IMG/VR virus record: IMGVR_UViG_3300032088_000096
Span: 1-22,806 of that record
Length of the DNA: 22,806 bases
Strand: one strand, 5' to 3'
DNA from: a virus
Of this stretch, positions 1-7,049 are shown one piece after another. The notes beneath the pieces were generated by a model. The model worked only from the letters and a program-made list of their open reading frames with translations. It was not told the origin of the DNA and did not search any database. A program made the translations under genes and the position numbers. Each line of letters begins with the position of its first letter. Within the stretch, counting starts at the first letter, position 1.

Positions 1-1664
1 GATTGGGGGTGAGATGCGCCCGCAGTCACGGTAGTATCGACCGTATCGACCAAGACGGGGACGACCTTCACTTTGGTCGGTATTCGGTCTTTCATGAACG
101 ACTGAGATAATTCAATCGTCCCCTGCCAAGTCGAACCCGCCGCTGTGGTATCGCCGAGAATATACCTCGACGCTCCTTTCGATATGGCCCTGTTCAGTGT
201 GTTCTGATTCACTTGATTATTATTCACTTGATTGAATGAATGTCTGACACTGTTCACTGCGTTGCCAAGTGATGCGTGTGACACTCGCCCTGTGTGGAAG
301 CGTGTTCCGTTTGCTTGCATACTGAATGTAGTTCCCTTGAAGTCGGTTCTAACACCTGTCGTGCTCATCCCCTCGGTCATTGGTTGGACGAACTCGCCGT
401 CGCTTCCGTACCTGTACGCAGGGTTGATGGTATCGCTTGCCATAGCCAACCCATTTCGACGAAGAGTGTTCCCTGAGTGGACTTGAATGTTGATACCTGC
501 GAACATACCCGCTCCGTCCTCATTCCACTGCCTCTGAGGCACGAGAGGGCTTGCGGGGGGTGATTGGGCGAATGGAGGGTTAGAGTGCTTAGAAACGCTT
601 AGAAACGCCGTTGCTGAGATAACCCCTTCGTATCCGATGAGAGCGCATGTGTCAGCGACGACATGATTGCCCAAATCGACTCTCCCCAACATGAAAGTCT
701 CCTCGATTGTCGAAGGTTGAGTCTTATCTGAGAACTCATCAGCGACGAATATCGTTTGCATCGTTTCAGGCGGTAGTGGTATCGACGAATGGTCGGCGGC
801 GGTTATGGAGTTCGATAACCCGTCAGGGCCACTAAGCGGCTTACCAAGTTCCAATTGCGTCTGTTCAATTTGTAGGTTCATGCCCCAATGTGCCGAGTAT
901 TGTTGCATATCGGTCAGGACGAATGGGGAAGAGTCTGCAATTGCGTTCGCTGAACACGACCACAGAGATGAGATGAATGCTGAGTTATGGTTGTCGCCGT
1001 ATGTGCGACCGTAACCGTTGCTCGGCAAGTCAGTGTTCGCCATGTGAGTTATCGCCGTACCGTGCCGAGGGAATCCACCCGCAGGGTCTTCGTTCATTGC
1101 CGAGCCGATTTGCATGTCTATGGATGGCATCATGCGAGACGGGGCGTATGTATTAGCATCCGCCTCCGCTCTCATGCCTTGCCATGTGTAATTGCCTGCA
1201 CGAGCGGAAGAGTAGAATCGGCGAGGGTGTTGAAGGTGTCTCCCTGCGTTGCTCGTAGTGGCCTGTACGAGGGGCGTGTAGGACAGGAATTGCGCCGTGT
1301 CTCCGAATGCGGGGGTTTGACAAATCGTCGCCTGAGCGTGCTCTAATGAGCCTGTACCGTAGTTCAATCGTGGAGGGGTCGTATCGGCGACAGCACCTGC
1401 TAAATTGACTATGGTTGAATCGGGAATGGTCACACCCGTAGGCGTACTCGCATTGTTGAACTGCAACGCAGGTGACGCAGGTTGAACCTTGCCGTTGGTT
1501 GGCCTGTTGAGTGGAGTCCATAGGTTCGTATCGAACAGAGCGAGGTTTTCATTCCCTGCCCCCGCAGTGTCGGCATAATTGTCAGCCCACACCAAAGTCA
1601 GTGGCAAACCTGCCCCTGCCCCCAACGGGGGGACGAGGTCAATGCGTGACGCAGGCACAGCCAT
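1..1664 (-). CDS. Large virion structural protein, probably tail or fibre (partial, C-terminus outside window)
   Basis: One minus-strand frame is open from the ATG at 1664 to the window edge, about 554 codons with no stop, so the C-terminus is missing. The start is constrained: an in-frame TGA lies eight codons upstream, and ATG is the only usual start codon in between. The protein begins MAVPASRIDLVPPLGAGAG and is rich in Ala, Ser, Thr, Asn and Gly, with few charged runs and no membrane segment, as in large secreted or virion proteins. A patch near the visible end is Asn/Gln-rich (SFNQVNNNQVNQNTLN). I recognise no named domain. Its size, composition and place downstream of the LamG and glycosyltransferase genes suggest a tail, baseplate or receptor-binding component; this is inference. 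It lies 40 nt downstream of a zinc-ribbon gene, behind a degenerate promoter-like spacer. Confidence 0.7.
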   Translation of the reverse strand, partial: MAVPASRIDLVPPLGAGAGLPLTLVWADNYADTAGAGNENLALFDTNLWTPLNRPTNGKVQPASPALQFNNASTPTGVTIPDSTIVNLAGAVADTTPPRLNYGTGSLEHAQATICQTPAFGDTAQFLSYTPLVQATTSNAGRHLQHPRRFYSSARAGNYTWQGMRAEADANTYAPSRMMPSIDMQIGSAMNEDPAGGFPRHGTAITHMANTDLPSNGYGRTYGDNHNSAFISSLWSCSANAIADSSPFVLTDMQQYSAHWGMNLQIEQTQLELGKPLSGPDGLSNSITAADHSSIPLPPETMQTIFVADEFSDKTQPSTIEETFMLGRVDLGNHVVADTCALIGYEGVISATAFLSVSKHSNPPFAQSPPASPLVPQRQWNEDGAGMFAGINIQVHSGNTLRRNGLAMASDTINPAYRYGSDGEFVQPMTEGMSTTGVRTDFKGTTFSMQANGTRFHTGRVSHASLGNAVNSVRHSFNQVNNNQVNQNTLNRAISKGASRYILGDTTAAGSTWQGTIELSQSFMKDRIPTKVKVVPVLVDTVDTTVTAGASHPQ

Positions 1665-1704
1665 GTTCGGGAATAGAACGGGGGTGGTTCATAACGGTGG
1701 CGAC

Positions 1705-1854
1705 TTAGTCGCTATTGGTGTCGTTGCAGGTATGACAGAACACAGCCACCCATACCCCGTCTTGCTTTGGCGAGCACGGTTCATGTGAGAACCCCAATAC
1801 TCGTGTGCAATTGATACATTTAACTTCGTGGGTAAGGTCGCTTCTTCGGGCCAT
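1705..1854 (-). CDS. Small zinc-ribbon protein (49 aa)
   Basis: This 49-residue protein starts at the ATG placed 21 nt after a TATATA box, and I chose that start rather than an upstream extension that would run through the promoter. It has two CxxC knuckles, CINC near residue 13 and CHTC near residue 40, plus an extra Cys at 27. This is a typical treble-clef or zinc-ribbon spacing for one zinc ion. The N-terminus MARRSDL is basic. It is the first gene of the operon that continues into the large structural protein. Function is unknown; tiny zinc ribbons in viruses are often nucleic-acid or protein adaptors. Confidence 0.75.
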   Translation of the reverse strand: MARRSDLTHEVKCINCTRVLGFSHEPCSPKQDGVWVAVFCHTCNDTNSD

Positions 1855-1891
1855 GATTAACCATAGGGGGTGTCCTATATAAAGATTCCGC
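1855..1891 (-). promoter_or_regulatory. Archaeal promoter of the 49-aa zinc-ribbon gene
   Basis: Between the TAG of the upstream gene and the ATG are 37 bp. Read on the minus strand they hold GCGGAATCTT, then TATATA, then GGACACCCC and CTATGGTTAATC next to the ATG. The TATA box lies 21 nt from the start codon, so the transcript should be nearly leaderless. Confidence 0.8.
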
Positions 1892-2236
1892 CTATTCTTC
1901 TTCTTCAATCATTTCAAGTTCGCCTTCGTCATTCTCAAAGAATCGAGACTTGCCTGCGTTCTTGATATACACGACACCTCTACTGTTCCGTGCAAAGGCG
2001 TTCAGTGGCCTATTCTGACGCATAGCCAACGCACACAGTTCGCAGTAGTGGTCAGAGTCTTCTGTGTGCAATGGAGCACCTGAAATTGCCCTGAGAGCAT
2101 CGACTGTCTTCTGTATTTTCTTGTCTTTGTAGCGTAGGACAACCGTGCATGGCTCTCCATGAATATCACATTTATGATGGCACTTGCGGCCACGCAGTCG
2201 CTTTATCATCCTCTTTTTATCCTTATCACTTTGCAT
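1892..2236 (-). CDS. Cys/His-rich hypothetical protein (114 aa)
   Basis: The start ATG at 2236 lies inside the last codons of the glycosyltransferase gene (11-nt overlap), so the two are translationally linked. The N-terminal 25 residues are strongly basic (KDKKRMIKRLRGRK) and lead into CHHKCDIHGEPC. A second knuckle, CELC, sits near residue 65 and the C-terminus is acidic (EGELEMIEEEE). The Cys/His pattern suggests one bound zinc. The segment NAFARNSRGVVYIKN could be a small beta structure. No family was recognised. Its TAG stop is the start of the next promoter cassette. Confidence 0.7.
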   Translation of the reverse strand: MQSDKDKKRMIKRLRGRKCHHKCDIHGEPCTVVLRYKDKKIQKTVDALRAISGAPLHTEDSDHYCELCALAMRQNRPLNAFARNSRGVVYIKNAGKSRFFENDEGELEMIEEEE

Positions 2237-3551
2237 GTTCAGTCACCTTTGTATTGTTTCCATGTGGATGCGGTTTGTCCTTAGCCTCCAACAGAATGCT
2301 CTCCAATTTGTCAGTCAGGAGTTCCCAATCGCAGTTCTCTACGACCCATTCCCTTGCTCGCTTGCTCATGTCACTGCGCTCCAAGTGAATCATCCTATCC
2401 ATCTGTTTAGCGAGGTCTTCGATTGACACGACTGATAACTTGACGCCCTGTGTTGGGCCTGTTATGTATGTGTCATTTTTGACAGAAAATCCTCTGCTTG
2501 AAGACTTTTTGCCGACGAGTTCCCTCGCTGTTGAGTTATCGGGGAGGATAATGGGGAGGCCGCAGGCCATTGCCTCAACGGTGGTCAAACCGAATCCTTC
2601 ACCTGCCGTAGCGGAGACATGACAGTCGGCGATTTGGTACAATTTTGCCATCTGTTCTCGTGTCAATCCATGAATCGGATTGCTCGATATGTCAGAGAAT
2701 GTGATGTTGCCCTCTAAGCCCATCTCACTGACCATGTGAGGCAAGTTCCACCCTCCGAGGCCACGAAGGTTCGTTGGGTCTCCTGTGTGCAGTATGAGGC
2801 CGTATTGGTGACGCTGAAACGACGGTATGCCGTCGAGCATCAGAGCGAATGCTTCGATGAGACGAGGTATCTGTTTGCGGTTTCCATTGCGTCCCACTGA
2901 GACGAAGACGAAGTCCCACTGTGGGACACCCAATTGCTCTCGCATGGTCGCCTTTTCCTCCTCAGAGATAGGACAGAATACATCGGTATCGACTCCGTGA
3001 TAAAGCACCTCAGTCTTTGAATCCTGATAGCGGTCGAGGAACGGCTCACGCAGGCTCTCACGACCCGTACCATCTGAATTGTACGACTCGATGAACTGTT
3101 CAAATTGTTGCTTACCAAACCGACTCATCCATAGCGGAGTGTGAGTCATGGCGATAATGTCTTTCCATTGATACGAGAACGGTGAGCCGTCGATTGGAAG
3201 GTACGATACATGCGGGACACCCCATCTGTTGCATGAGCGAACCATGTTGGGTGTATTCTGAATATCAGTGAGGCTGAAAAACACATCAGGCTTGATGGTT
3301 TGCAGGTTGTAGTCGAGGACTGAGACCCCCTCAGTGATGTGGTCGTTTCCCTGTCCCGACAATCCTGAATTGACCAAGACCCAACCCTCTTCGTGGTTGA
3401 TTGCTTCTCCGTTGTATTCCCAACCCATGACAAAGACTTCGTGGCCTCTTGCGGCCAATCGCTTGACCAATTCACGAGAGACTACACCGTAGCCCGTCGG
3501 TCGTGTGGGTTGCTCAGAACCCCATAGGATTCGCATTTTGGCATCGCTCAT
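2226..3551 (-). CDS. GT4-type glycosyltransferase (GT-B fold)
   Basis: Predicted to move a sugar from a nucleotide donor to an acceptor in the cytoplasm, here perhaps a virion or host-surface glycan. The N-terminal half carries the usual Rossmann opening MRILWG followed by a Gly-rich acceptor-side loop (TRPTGYGVVSRELVKRL). The linker YHGVDTDVF near residue 184 and SVGRNGNRKQ (218-227, with Arg221 and Lys226) begin the donor domain. EGFGLTTVEAMACGLP (318-333) is the family's E-x7-E donor-binding motif (Glu318, Glu326). From the ATG at 3551 it is 441 aa, normal for GT4. The frame is open 40 codons further up, but those residues are unlike the family and overlap the previous gene. It sits among tail/adhesin genes. 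The exact sugar and acceptor cannot be told. Confidence 0.9.
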   Translation of the reverse strand: MSDAKMRILWGSEQPTRPTGYGVVSRELVKRLAARGHEVFVMGWEYNGEAINHEEGWVLVNSGLSGQGNDHITEGVSVLDYNLQTIKPDVFFSLTDIQNTPNMVRSCNRWGVPHVSYLPIDGSPFSYQWKDIIAMTHTPLWMSRFGKQQFEQFIESYNSDGTGRESLREPFLDRYQDSKTEVLYHGVDTDVFCPISEEEKATMREQLGVPQWDFVFVSVGRNGNRKQIPRLIEAFALMLDGIPSFQRHQYGLILHTGDPTNLRGLGGWNLPHMVSEMGLEGNITFSDISSNPIHGLTREQMAKLYQIADCHVSATAGEGFGLTTVEAMACGLPIILPDNSTARELVGKKSSSRGFSVKNDTYITGPTQGVKLSVVSIEDLAKQMDRMIHLERSDMSKRAREWVVENCDWELLTDKLESILLEAKDKPHPHGNNTKVTEHAK

Positions 3552-3589
3552 GGTTTTGAACGGCACGCCCACGCTTATGACCGTTTCGC
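3552..3589 (-). promoter_or_regulatory. Possible degenerate promoter cassette before the glycosyltransferase
   Basis: The spacer between the 70-aa gene and the glycosyltransferase is 38 bp, the same as the strong promoter cassettes. It starts GCGAAACGG (compare GCGATAC), has TCATAAG where the TATA box should be, and ends TTCAAAACC before the ATG. This may be a weak or decayed copy of the standard cassette. The call rests on length and partial similarity only. Confidence 0.35.
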
Positions 3590-3802
3590 TCAACGGGTAT
3601 AGACAGTCCACCAATTGTTGAACCGTCCTCGATAGCACTTGACGCAAGCACGGTCGCCTTCTCGTCGGCATTGCATAGCAATAATTCGTGCTGTGTCTTC
3701 GTGGTCGTGCGTGCTTGTATGAAAGTATTCATAGCCTCTAAATAGAATCGTGTTCGGGATTTTTGTATCATCGTGCATCTCGTAGTTCATTTCATCGGTC
3801 AT
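3590..3802 (-). CDS. Small hypothetical protein (70 aa)
   Basis: It starts at the ATG placed 22 nt after the box GATATA, the normal spacing for this genome. The protein is acidic and Met/His-rich at the N-terminus (MTDEMNYEMHDDTK) and basic at the C-terminus (RGRFNNWWTVYTR), with one CVKC knuckle near residue 54 and another Cys at 49. No family was recognised. The glycosyltransferase starts 39 nt downstream of its stop, so the two probably share a transcript. Confidence 0.65.
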   Translation of the reverse strand: MTDEMNYEMHDDTKIPNTILFRGYEYFHTSTHDHEDTARIIAMQCRREGDRACVKCYRGRFNNWWTVYTR

Positions 3803-3840
3803 GTTTAACCCTATGGGGTTCACCTATATCAATGTATCGC
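3803..3840 (-). promoter_or_regulatory. Archaeal promoter of the 70-aa gene / glycosyltransferase operon
   Basis: A 38-bp spacer with GCGATACATT, then GATATA (one mismatch to TATATA), GG, and 22 nt to the ATG. The block before the ATG contains the dyad AACCCCATAGGGTT followed by AAAC. Confidence 0.78.
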
Positions 3841-4989
3841 CTATGGTTTCTTGACGAAGAGAGGGGCGAATAATCGGGCAGGTCTCGCATCGGTCACGCC
3901 ACTCAGAGAGTCAGTTCCGCCCTGATTCGCATATGCGGTTGAGTCTCCATTTGAGCCTGCGGTTATCGCTTTCGATACCTTCGGAGTCATCTCAGGTTCT
4001 TCCATCTGACCGATGAGTGGGTTAGTTCCTCCGACTGTTGAGAATCCTCCACCCGCAGGATACGGCATTAGCCCGTTTGCTTTGTCCTCAAGGTTGTTCC
4101 CTGCGCCAATCGGAGTTCGATTGTCCCATGCAATGTTAGCAACACCCTTGCCGTATTGCCCGTATCGGTCGGCCATCCGTGATAGGGCGTTGGTATCGGA
4201 CGATTTCAGTGTATCAGTAGTTATCTCAACGATGCCGTTTAGATTGCCTCCTAAGCCTTGCCAATTGAACGCCGCAGGTGAAGTACCCACCTGATAGTAT
4301 CGGGCAGGGATAGCCTGTGCTCTGATGCTCCCTGTGGCCTTCTCGACTTCGTGGGATGAAATGAGGAACTCATAATCCATCTCATATTCGATTGGCACGC
4401 CGTTGTTGTAAATGTCGATGGGATTGACTGGCTGATTGAAGAATGCGATTTCATCCACGATGCAGTTATCGAGATAGTTAAGTGTGCCTGCGGGATTGGT
4501 TACACCCAATGTGTATCCTGCGATATTGCCCGAATACGAAGCGACGGCAGTTCCATGCAATGCACCATTGACCCACATTTCAACAGTCCCTCCTGTGAAC
4601 ACGATAGTTAGATTTTGCCAAGCGTTCTGAATGTATGCGAATGATGCACCGATGGCAGTTCCAAAGAATTGAACCGTGAGTATGTTCCCCAATGTCTCGC
4701 CCTCGACTTGGACTGAGAGTACATCAGGTGGTGATGACCCGACTTGAGGTATAGAGAACACACCTCGCTCATCTCGATAAGGAATGCTGTCAGTGACCCT
4801 TAGCCACATGGTTATCGCCGAATCGGGACTGTGTACGGTCACATCGGTCTTGGTGTAGTAATAGTTCCCCGAACCCGTTGCGACCCATTCAATCGCATAC
4901 GGAGCAGGACGACCGCCCCATTCGGCCCAATTAGGCACTTGGCGACATGCCCTGAGCAAGGCTGATGTATGATGATTCCGTTGCACCAT
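3841..4989 (-). CDS. LamG / concanavalin-A-like domain virion protein, probable tail adhesin
   Basis: A 382-aa protein. Residues about 50-200 look like a Laminin-G-type jelly roll: AITMWLRVTD (strand with Trp), WQNLTIVFTGGTVEMWVNG (the usual W-x-hydrophobic strand ending in a Val-Asn-Gly turn), YTLGVTNP, then CIVDEIAFFNQPVNP, the characteristic closing strand. LamG folds bind glycans or other surface ligands, and in tailed viruses they occur on fibres and baseplates. The C-terminal third is Gly/Ala/Ser/Asn-rich. I use the ATG at 4989 rather than a TTG three codons upstream. It is the last gene of the operon that starts at 5684. Role in host attachment is inferred. Confidence 0.75.
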   Translation of the reverse strand: MVQRNHHTSALLRACRQVPNWAEWGGRPAPYAIEWVATGSGNYYYTKTDVTVHSPDSAITMWLRVTDSIPYRDERGVFSIPQVGSSPPDVLSVQVEGETLGNILTVQFFGTAIGASFAYIQNAWQNLTIVFTGGTVEMWVNGALHGTAVASYSGNIAGYTLGVTNPAGTLNYLDNCIVDEIAFFNQPVNPIDIYNNGVPIEYEMDYEFLISSHEVEKATGSIRAQAIPARYYQVGTSPAAFNWQGLGGNLNGIVEITTDTLKSSDTNALSRMADRYGQYGKGVANIAWDNRTPIGAGNNLEDKANGLMPYPAGGGFSTVGGTNPLIGQMEEPEMTPKVSKAITAGSNGDSTAYANQGGTDSLSGVTDARPARLFAPLFVKKP

Positions 4990-5005
4990 GAACTTCAATC
5001 AGCCG

Positions 5006-5326
5006 TCATGGTTTAGAACCTGTTCGGTAGTCATTCAGAACGAGTCTGCCTGTTGAGTGAACATCTGTGTGCCTCTGTTCGTTCGCCTTCGCAGGCGGCT
5101 CACCTTTTTCTATCGGTGCGAGAGCGGCTCGTCCGTCACTCCATCCACACGGTTTGGTTTTGTATTTGATTCTCCACCTGCGCTCACCTGACTTGGTGGT
5201 GCTCCACCCCTCTCGCTCTATTCGTCCCCTACACTCGGCGTAGGAGTAGTCGTAGTCTCGATTCTTGTGGGTCGATGGCATCGGGTTTCGATAGTAGCAG
5301 GGTGCTCCACAGTTAGGACATGGCAT
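5006..5326 (-). CDS. Zinc-ribbon hypothetical protein (106 aa)
   Basis: The protein begins MPCPNCGAPC, giving a CxxCxxxC cluster at the very N-terminus, and has further Cys in ECRGR (near 32) and KPCGW (near 59), consistent with a four-Cys zinc site. The middle is rich in Tyr, Arg and Lys (KNRDYDYSYAECRGR). The ATG at 5326 has AAGGAG eight bases upstream; an alternative GTG three codons earlier overlaps the previous stop as GTGA but sits on top of the SD. The layout recalls zinc ribbons of the Ogr/TFIIS type, but I cannot name a family. Confidence 0.7.
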   Translation of the reverse strand: MPCPNCGAPCYYRNPMPSTHKNRDYDYSYAECRGRIEREGWSTTKSGERRWRIKYKTKPCGWSDGRAALAPIEKGEPPAKANEQRHTDVHSTGRLVLNDYRTGSKP

Positions 5327-5331
5327 ATTGC

Positions 5332-5550
5332 TCACTCCTTAGTGTGCTCAGGGTGTTCTTTTGGCAAATGCTTGGTTCGTGTAGCCATGATGCCATCGAG
5401 CCTCTTAAGGAGGTTCTCAGCGGCTTTATCGAATCGTTTGGTTGAATGCACATCGTCGCACATCTGAACTTTCAATTCTGACAGGTCAATATCAGAGATG
5501 ATGAGGTTGAGAATCTCCCACTCGGCATGTTGAACGCTCTTTGCTCTCAT
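5332..5550 (-). CDS. Small helical hypothetical protein (72 aa)
   Basis: The start ATG overlaps the stop of the upstream zinc-ribbon gene as ATGA. The sequence is mostly predicted helix (EWEILNLIISDIDLSELK, then DKAAENLLKRLDGIM) with a basic, His-rich tail. There is one Cys and no membrane segment. No family was recognised. Its tight coupling on both sides places it in the operon ending in the LamG protein. Confidence 0.65.
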   Translation of the reverse strand: MRAKSVQHAEWEILNLIISDIDLSELKVQMCDDVHSTKRFDKAAENLLKRLDGIMATRTKHLPKEHPEHTKE

Positions 5551-5684
5551 AGGTGTTCACCTCGCATACGAGCAGGCAAGACCCTCGTGAAATTGCATTC
5601 GTCGCAACAGACGCCACCTTGATTCAAGGTGTGTCCTGTTCCTTCAAATGTCCCTTGACAGAACTTGCATTTGTATGTTCGCAT
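5547..5684 (-). CDS. Very small zinc-ribbon protein (45 aa)
   Basis: A 45-codon gene whose ATG lies exactly 22 nt after TATATA. It encodes MRTYKCKFCQGTF, then GGVCCDECNF. The two CxxC knuckles (CKFC near residue 6, CDEC near residue 27) are about 18 residues apart, a rubredoxin-like zinc ribbon. It ends with an ATGA overlap with the 72-aa gene. The promoter position, coupling and intact knuckles argue that this short frame is real. Function unknown. Confidence 0.75.
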   Translation of the reverse strand: MRTYKCKFCQGTFEGTGHTLNQGGVCCDECNFTRVLPARMRGEHL

Positions 5685-5722
5685 AAACAGGCTTAGGTGA
5701 CACACCTATATAAGTGTGCCGC
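5685..5722 (-). promoter_or_regulatory. Archaeal promoter of the zinc-ribbon / LamG operon
   Basis: A 38-bp spacer directly after the TAG of the HNH gene: GCGGCACACT, TATATA, GGTGTGTCACC, then CTAAGCCTGTTT before the ATG. The GGTGTG after the TATA box is shared with the promoters at 11191 and 14206. Confidence 0.82.
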
Positions 5723-6238
5723 CTATGACTTGCGTTTTGGCCCTCTGATTGGTTTGCCGCTTTCAACGGCATTGATGCGTGCAAGGTCGGCCTCCAATTG
5801 ATGTCGTTTGCGATTCTTTCGACGCTGTCCCTTAGAGAGATTTGGTCGTGGTTTAACTGTCGTGTCTTCGCCCGTCATCTCGTTCAAACGGTGCTCGTGA
5901 TAGCCCTTTTTGCGGTGGCAATTTGCACAGAGGACTTGGCACTTGGCAATCTCCTCCATGATGCGTTCCCACCCGTACCCGCTTGTCACGAGATGCGAAA
6001 CAGAGACGACTTTGTTATCAGGGTCAAGGTGGTCGAAGTCGAGACTCCAAGCGTTGTCCTTGCCACTGTGACCGCACTCACAGCACGATAGGGTCTCCTT
6101 GTAGGCACGATAGCGTTGTTTGAGCGCACGACGCCTGTCACGCACCTGCTGACGCCTGTGGTCGCCGTTCTGAGCATACCAACCTTCGTGATACTTCTTC
6201 TGATAGGACTTGCGCCGTGAAGCATCCTTGAAGGGTAT
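5723..6238 (-). CDS. HNH endonuclease, apparently starting at a non-standard ATA codon
   Basis: The protein has a C-terminal HNH nuclease with two zinc knuckles: CCECGH, then LDFDHLDP (the catalytic Asp-His pair) and CQVLCANCHRKKGYHEH. HNH enzymes nick or cut DNA; phage copies act as homing enzymes or in packaging. Counting from 6238 it is 171 aa. Family members often open M-P-(F/Y)-K-D followed by a basic helix and Y-x-x-x-(W/Y); here the frame reads I-P-F-K-D-A-S-R-R-K and Y-H-E-G-W-Y-A-Q-N-G. The first codon is ATA where ATG is expected, and GGAGG lies 7 nt before it. The first usual start in frame is a GTG at 6145, which would delete the conserved basic N-terminus. Either ATA is used, or the base is a mutation or error. 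It lies 17 nt after the DUF4214-like gene. Confidence 0.75.
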   Translation of the reverse strand: MPFKDASRRKSYQKKYHEGWYAQNGDHRRQQVRDRRRALKQRYRAYKETLSCCECGHSGKDNAWSLDFDHLDPDNKVVSVSHLVTSGYGWERIMEEIAKCQVLCANCHRKKGYHEHRLNEMTGEDTTVKPRPNLSKGQRRKNRKRHQLEADLARINAVESGKPIRGPKRKS

Positions 6239-6255
6239 ATTTATCCCTCCATAAT

Positions 6256-6609
6256 TCAGGATTCGATGAGTGGCAACCGACCTTGATACTCGCCGCTCAT
6301 TTTGATTTGTCGGACGATTTCAGGCAGTGGGAATCCCTTCACATCGACGAGACCTGCGTAGTATTGAATCTCGGCTTCTTTTGGCTTGCGACCCAAGAGG
6401 GCTTGGAAAGCCTCTTCGACGAATGTAGCGGGTGATTTGGGGTAGCCGACCATTTCAGGGAGTTCTCCGATGACGGCCTTCTTCTCGGCCTTCTTCTCGA
6501 CCTTTGGAGCGGGTGCAGGTTCTTCAACAGGAACTGCTTCGACCTTTGGAGCGGGTGCAGGTTCTTCGACCTTCTTTTCGGTTTTCTTGGATGACTTCTT
6601 GGTTGCCAT
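6256..6609 (-). CDS. DUF4214-like protein with Pro/Ala/Lys/Glu linker (117 aa)
   Basis: Residues 1-50 form a low-complexity linker, MATKKSSKKTEKKVEEP, with two copies of EEPAPAPKVE. Residues about 60-115 (TFVEEAFQALLGRKPKEAE, IQYYAGLVDVKGF, EIVRQIKMSGEY) look like one DUF4214 unit. That helical repeat is found in secreted, S-layer and phage structural proteins, with the usual F-V-x-x-x-(F/Y)-x-x-(L/V)-L-G-R core. I chose the ATG at 6609; the longer open frame overlaps the upstream gene. It probably is a virion or attachment accessory protein, by inference from the domain and its place after the tail-joining genes. Confidence 0.65.
   Translation of the reverse strand: MATKKSSKKTEKKVEEPAPAPKVEAVPVEEPAPAPKVEKKAEKKAVIGELPEMVGYPKSPATFVEEAFQALLGRKPKEAEIQYYAGLVDVKGFPLPEIVRQIKMSGEYQGRLPLIES
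6497..6567. repeat. Two 29-bp direct repeats inside the DUF4214-like gene
   Basis: A 29-bp unit at 6497-6525 recurs without mismatch at 6539-6567, a period of 42 bp (14 codons). It encodes the duplicated EEPAPAPKVE linker. Perfect nucleotide identity suggests a recent in-frame duplication. Confidence 0.85.
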
Positions 6610-6634
6610 GATGTTCAAGTCCCGCACAGGGTTC

Positions 6635-7003
6635 TTAACAAGTTCGGCGGTATGAGGCTCTCCAAGCGGCCTTAACAGGCTCTGAGGTCTTGCCACGACC
6701 CATGCCAAAGGAGATAGCCATGCGTGTGCCTTCTGAGCGTTCTGTGCGAATTGCGTTAGCCATGTAAATCTCATCGACTACTCCACTTTCAGCCCATGTC
6801 ATGAATCCGTCTTTTGCCGAGATGACACAGACTTCCTCGTCACCCATGACTGACCAGTTATGGTATTCGATAGGAGCATCGTTGGATTCAAGGTTGAACC
6901 AAGCGTTGAGAGGGACGACAATTCGTGTGTCGTCACAGCCGTCAATTGCCATGAGGTCACGGATTGCGTTTTGGGCTTCGTAGGAGTAGCGTGTGTCTGC
7001 CAT
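6635..7003 (-). CDS. Hypothetical protein (122 aa)
   Basis: First gene behind a strong TATA promoter, with its ATG 22 nt after TATATA. The protein opens MADTRYSYEAQNAIRDLMAI, has alternating hydrophobic strands (TRIVVPLNAWFNLE, EVCVISAKDGFMTWAE) and ends basic (AAWRASYRRTC). It has no membrane segment and no metal motif. No family was recognised. It precedes the DUF4214-like gene by 25 nt, so both are likely co-transcribed with the HNH gene. Confidence 0.7.
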   Translation of the reverse strand: MADTRYSYEAQNAIRDLMAIDGCDDTRIVVPLNAWFNLESNDAPIEYHNWSVMGDEEVCVISAKDGFMTWAESGVVDEIYMANAIRTERSEGTRMAISFGMGRGKTSEPVKAAWRASYRRTC

Positions 7004-7049
7004 GTTTAATCGTAGGGTGCAGTCCTATATAAAGATTCCTCTGAAAGAA
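7004..7049 (-). promoter_or_regulatory. Archaeal promoter of the 122-aa gene operon
   Basis: GGAATCTT, TATATA, GGACTGCACC, then CTACGATTAAAC and the ATG, 22 nt after the box. The stop of the upstream gene is 8 bp further away than in the 38-bp cassettes. Confidence 0.8.

Noticed and set aside
1153-1521. Minus-strand 122-codon frame near the left end
   Set aside because: Shadow of the long open frame of the partial structural protein, which runs unbroken from 1664 to 1.
3552-3671. 40-codon N-terminal extension of the glycosyltransferase
   Set aside because: It overlaps the 70-aa gene, is Arg/Cys-rich and unlike the family. MSDAKMRILWG is the natural start.
5986-6225. Minus-strand frame beginning MLHGASPIRR (79 codons)
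   Set aside because: Shadow frame of the HNH gene; the HNH frame contains the catalytic motifs.
6233-6247. AT-rich ATAAATATA as a TATA box for the HNH gene
   Set aside because: It lies over the ribosome site itself, and no in-frame start codon occurs 20-26 nt downstream, unlike all real promoters here. More likely chance.
6610-6774. 55-codon N-terminal extension of the DUF4214-like protein
   Set aside because: It overlaps the 3' end of the 122-aa gene, and the ATG at 6609 begins the clear low-complexity linker.
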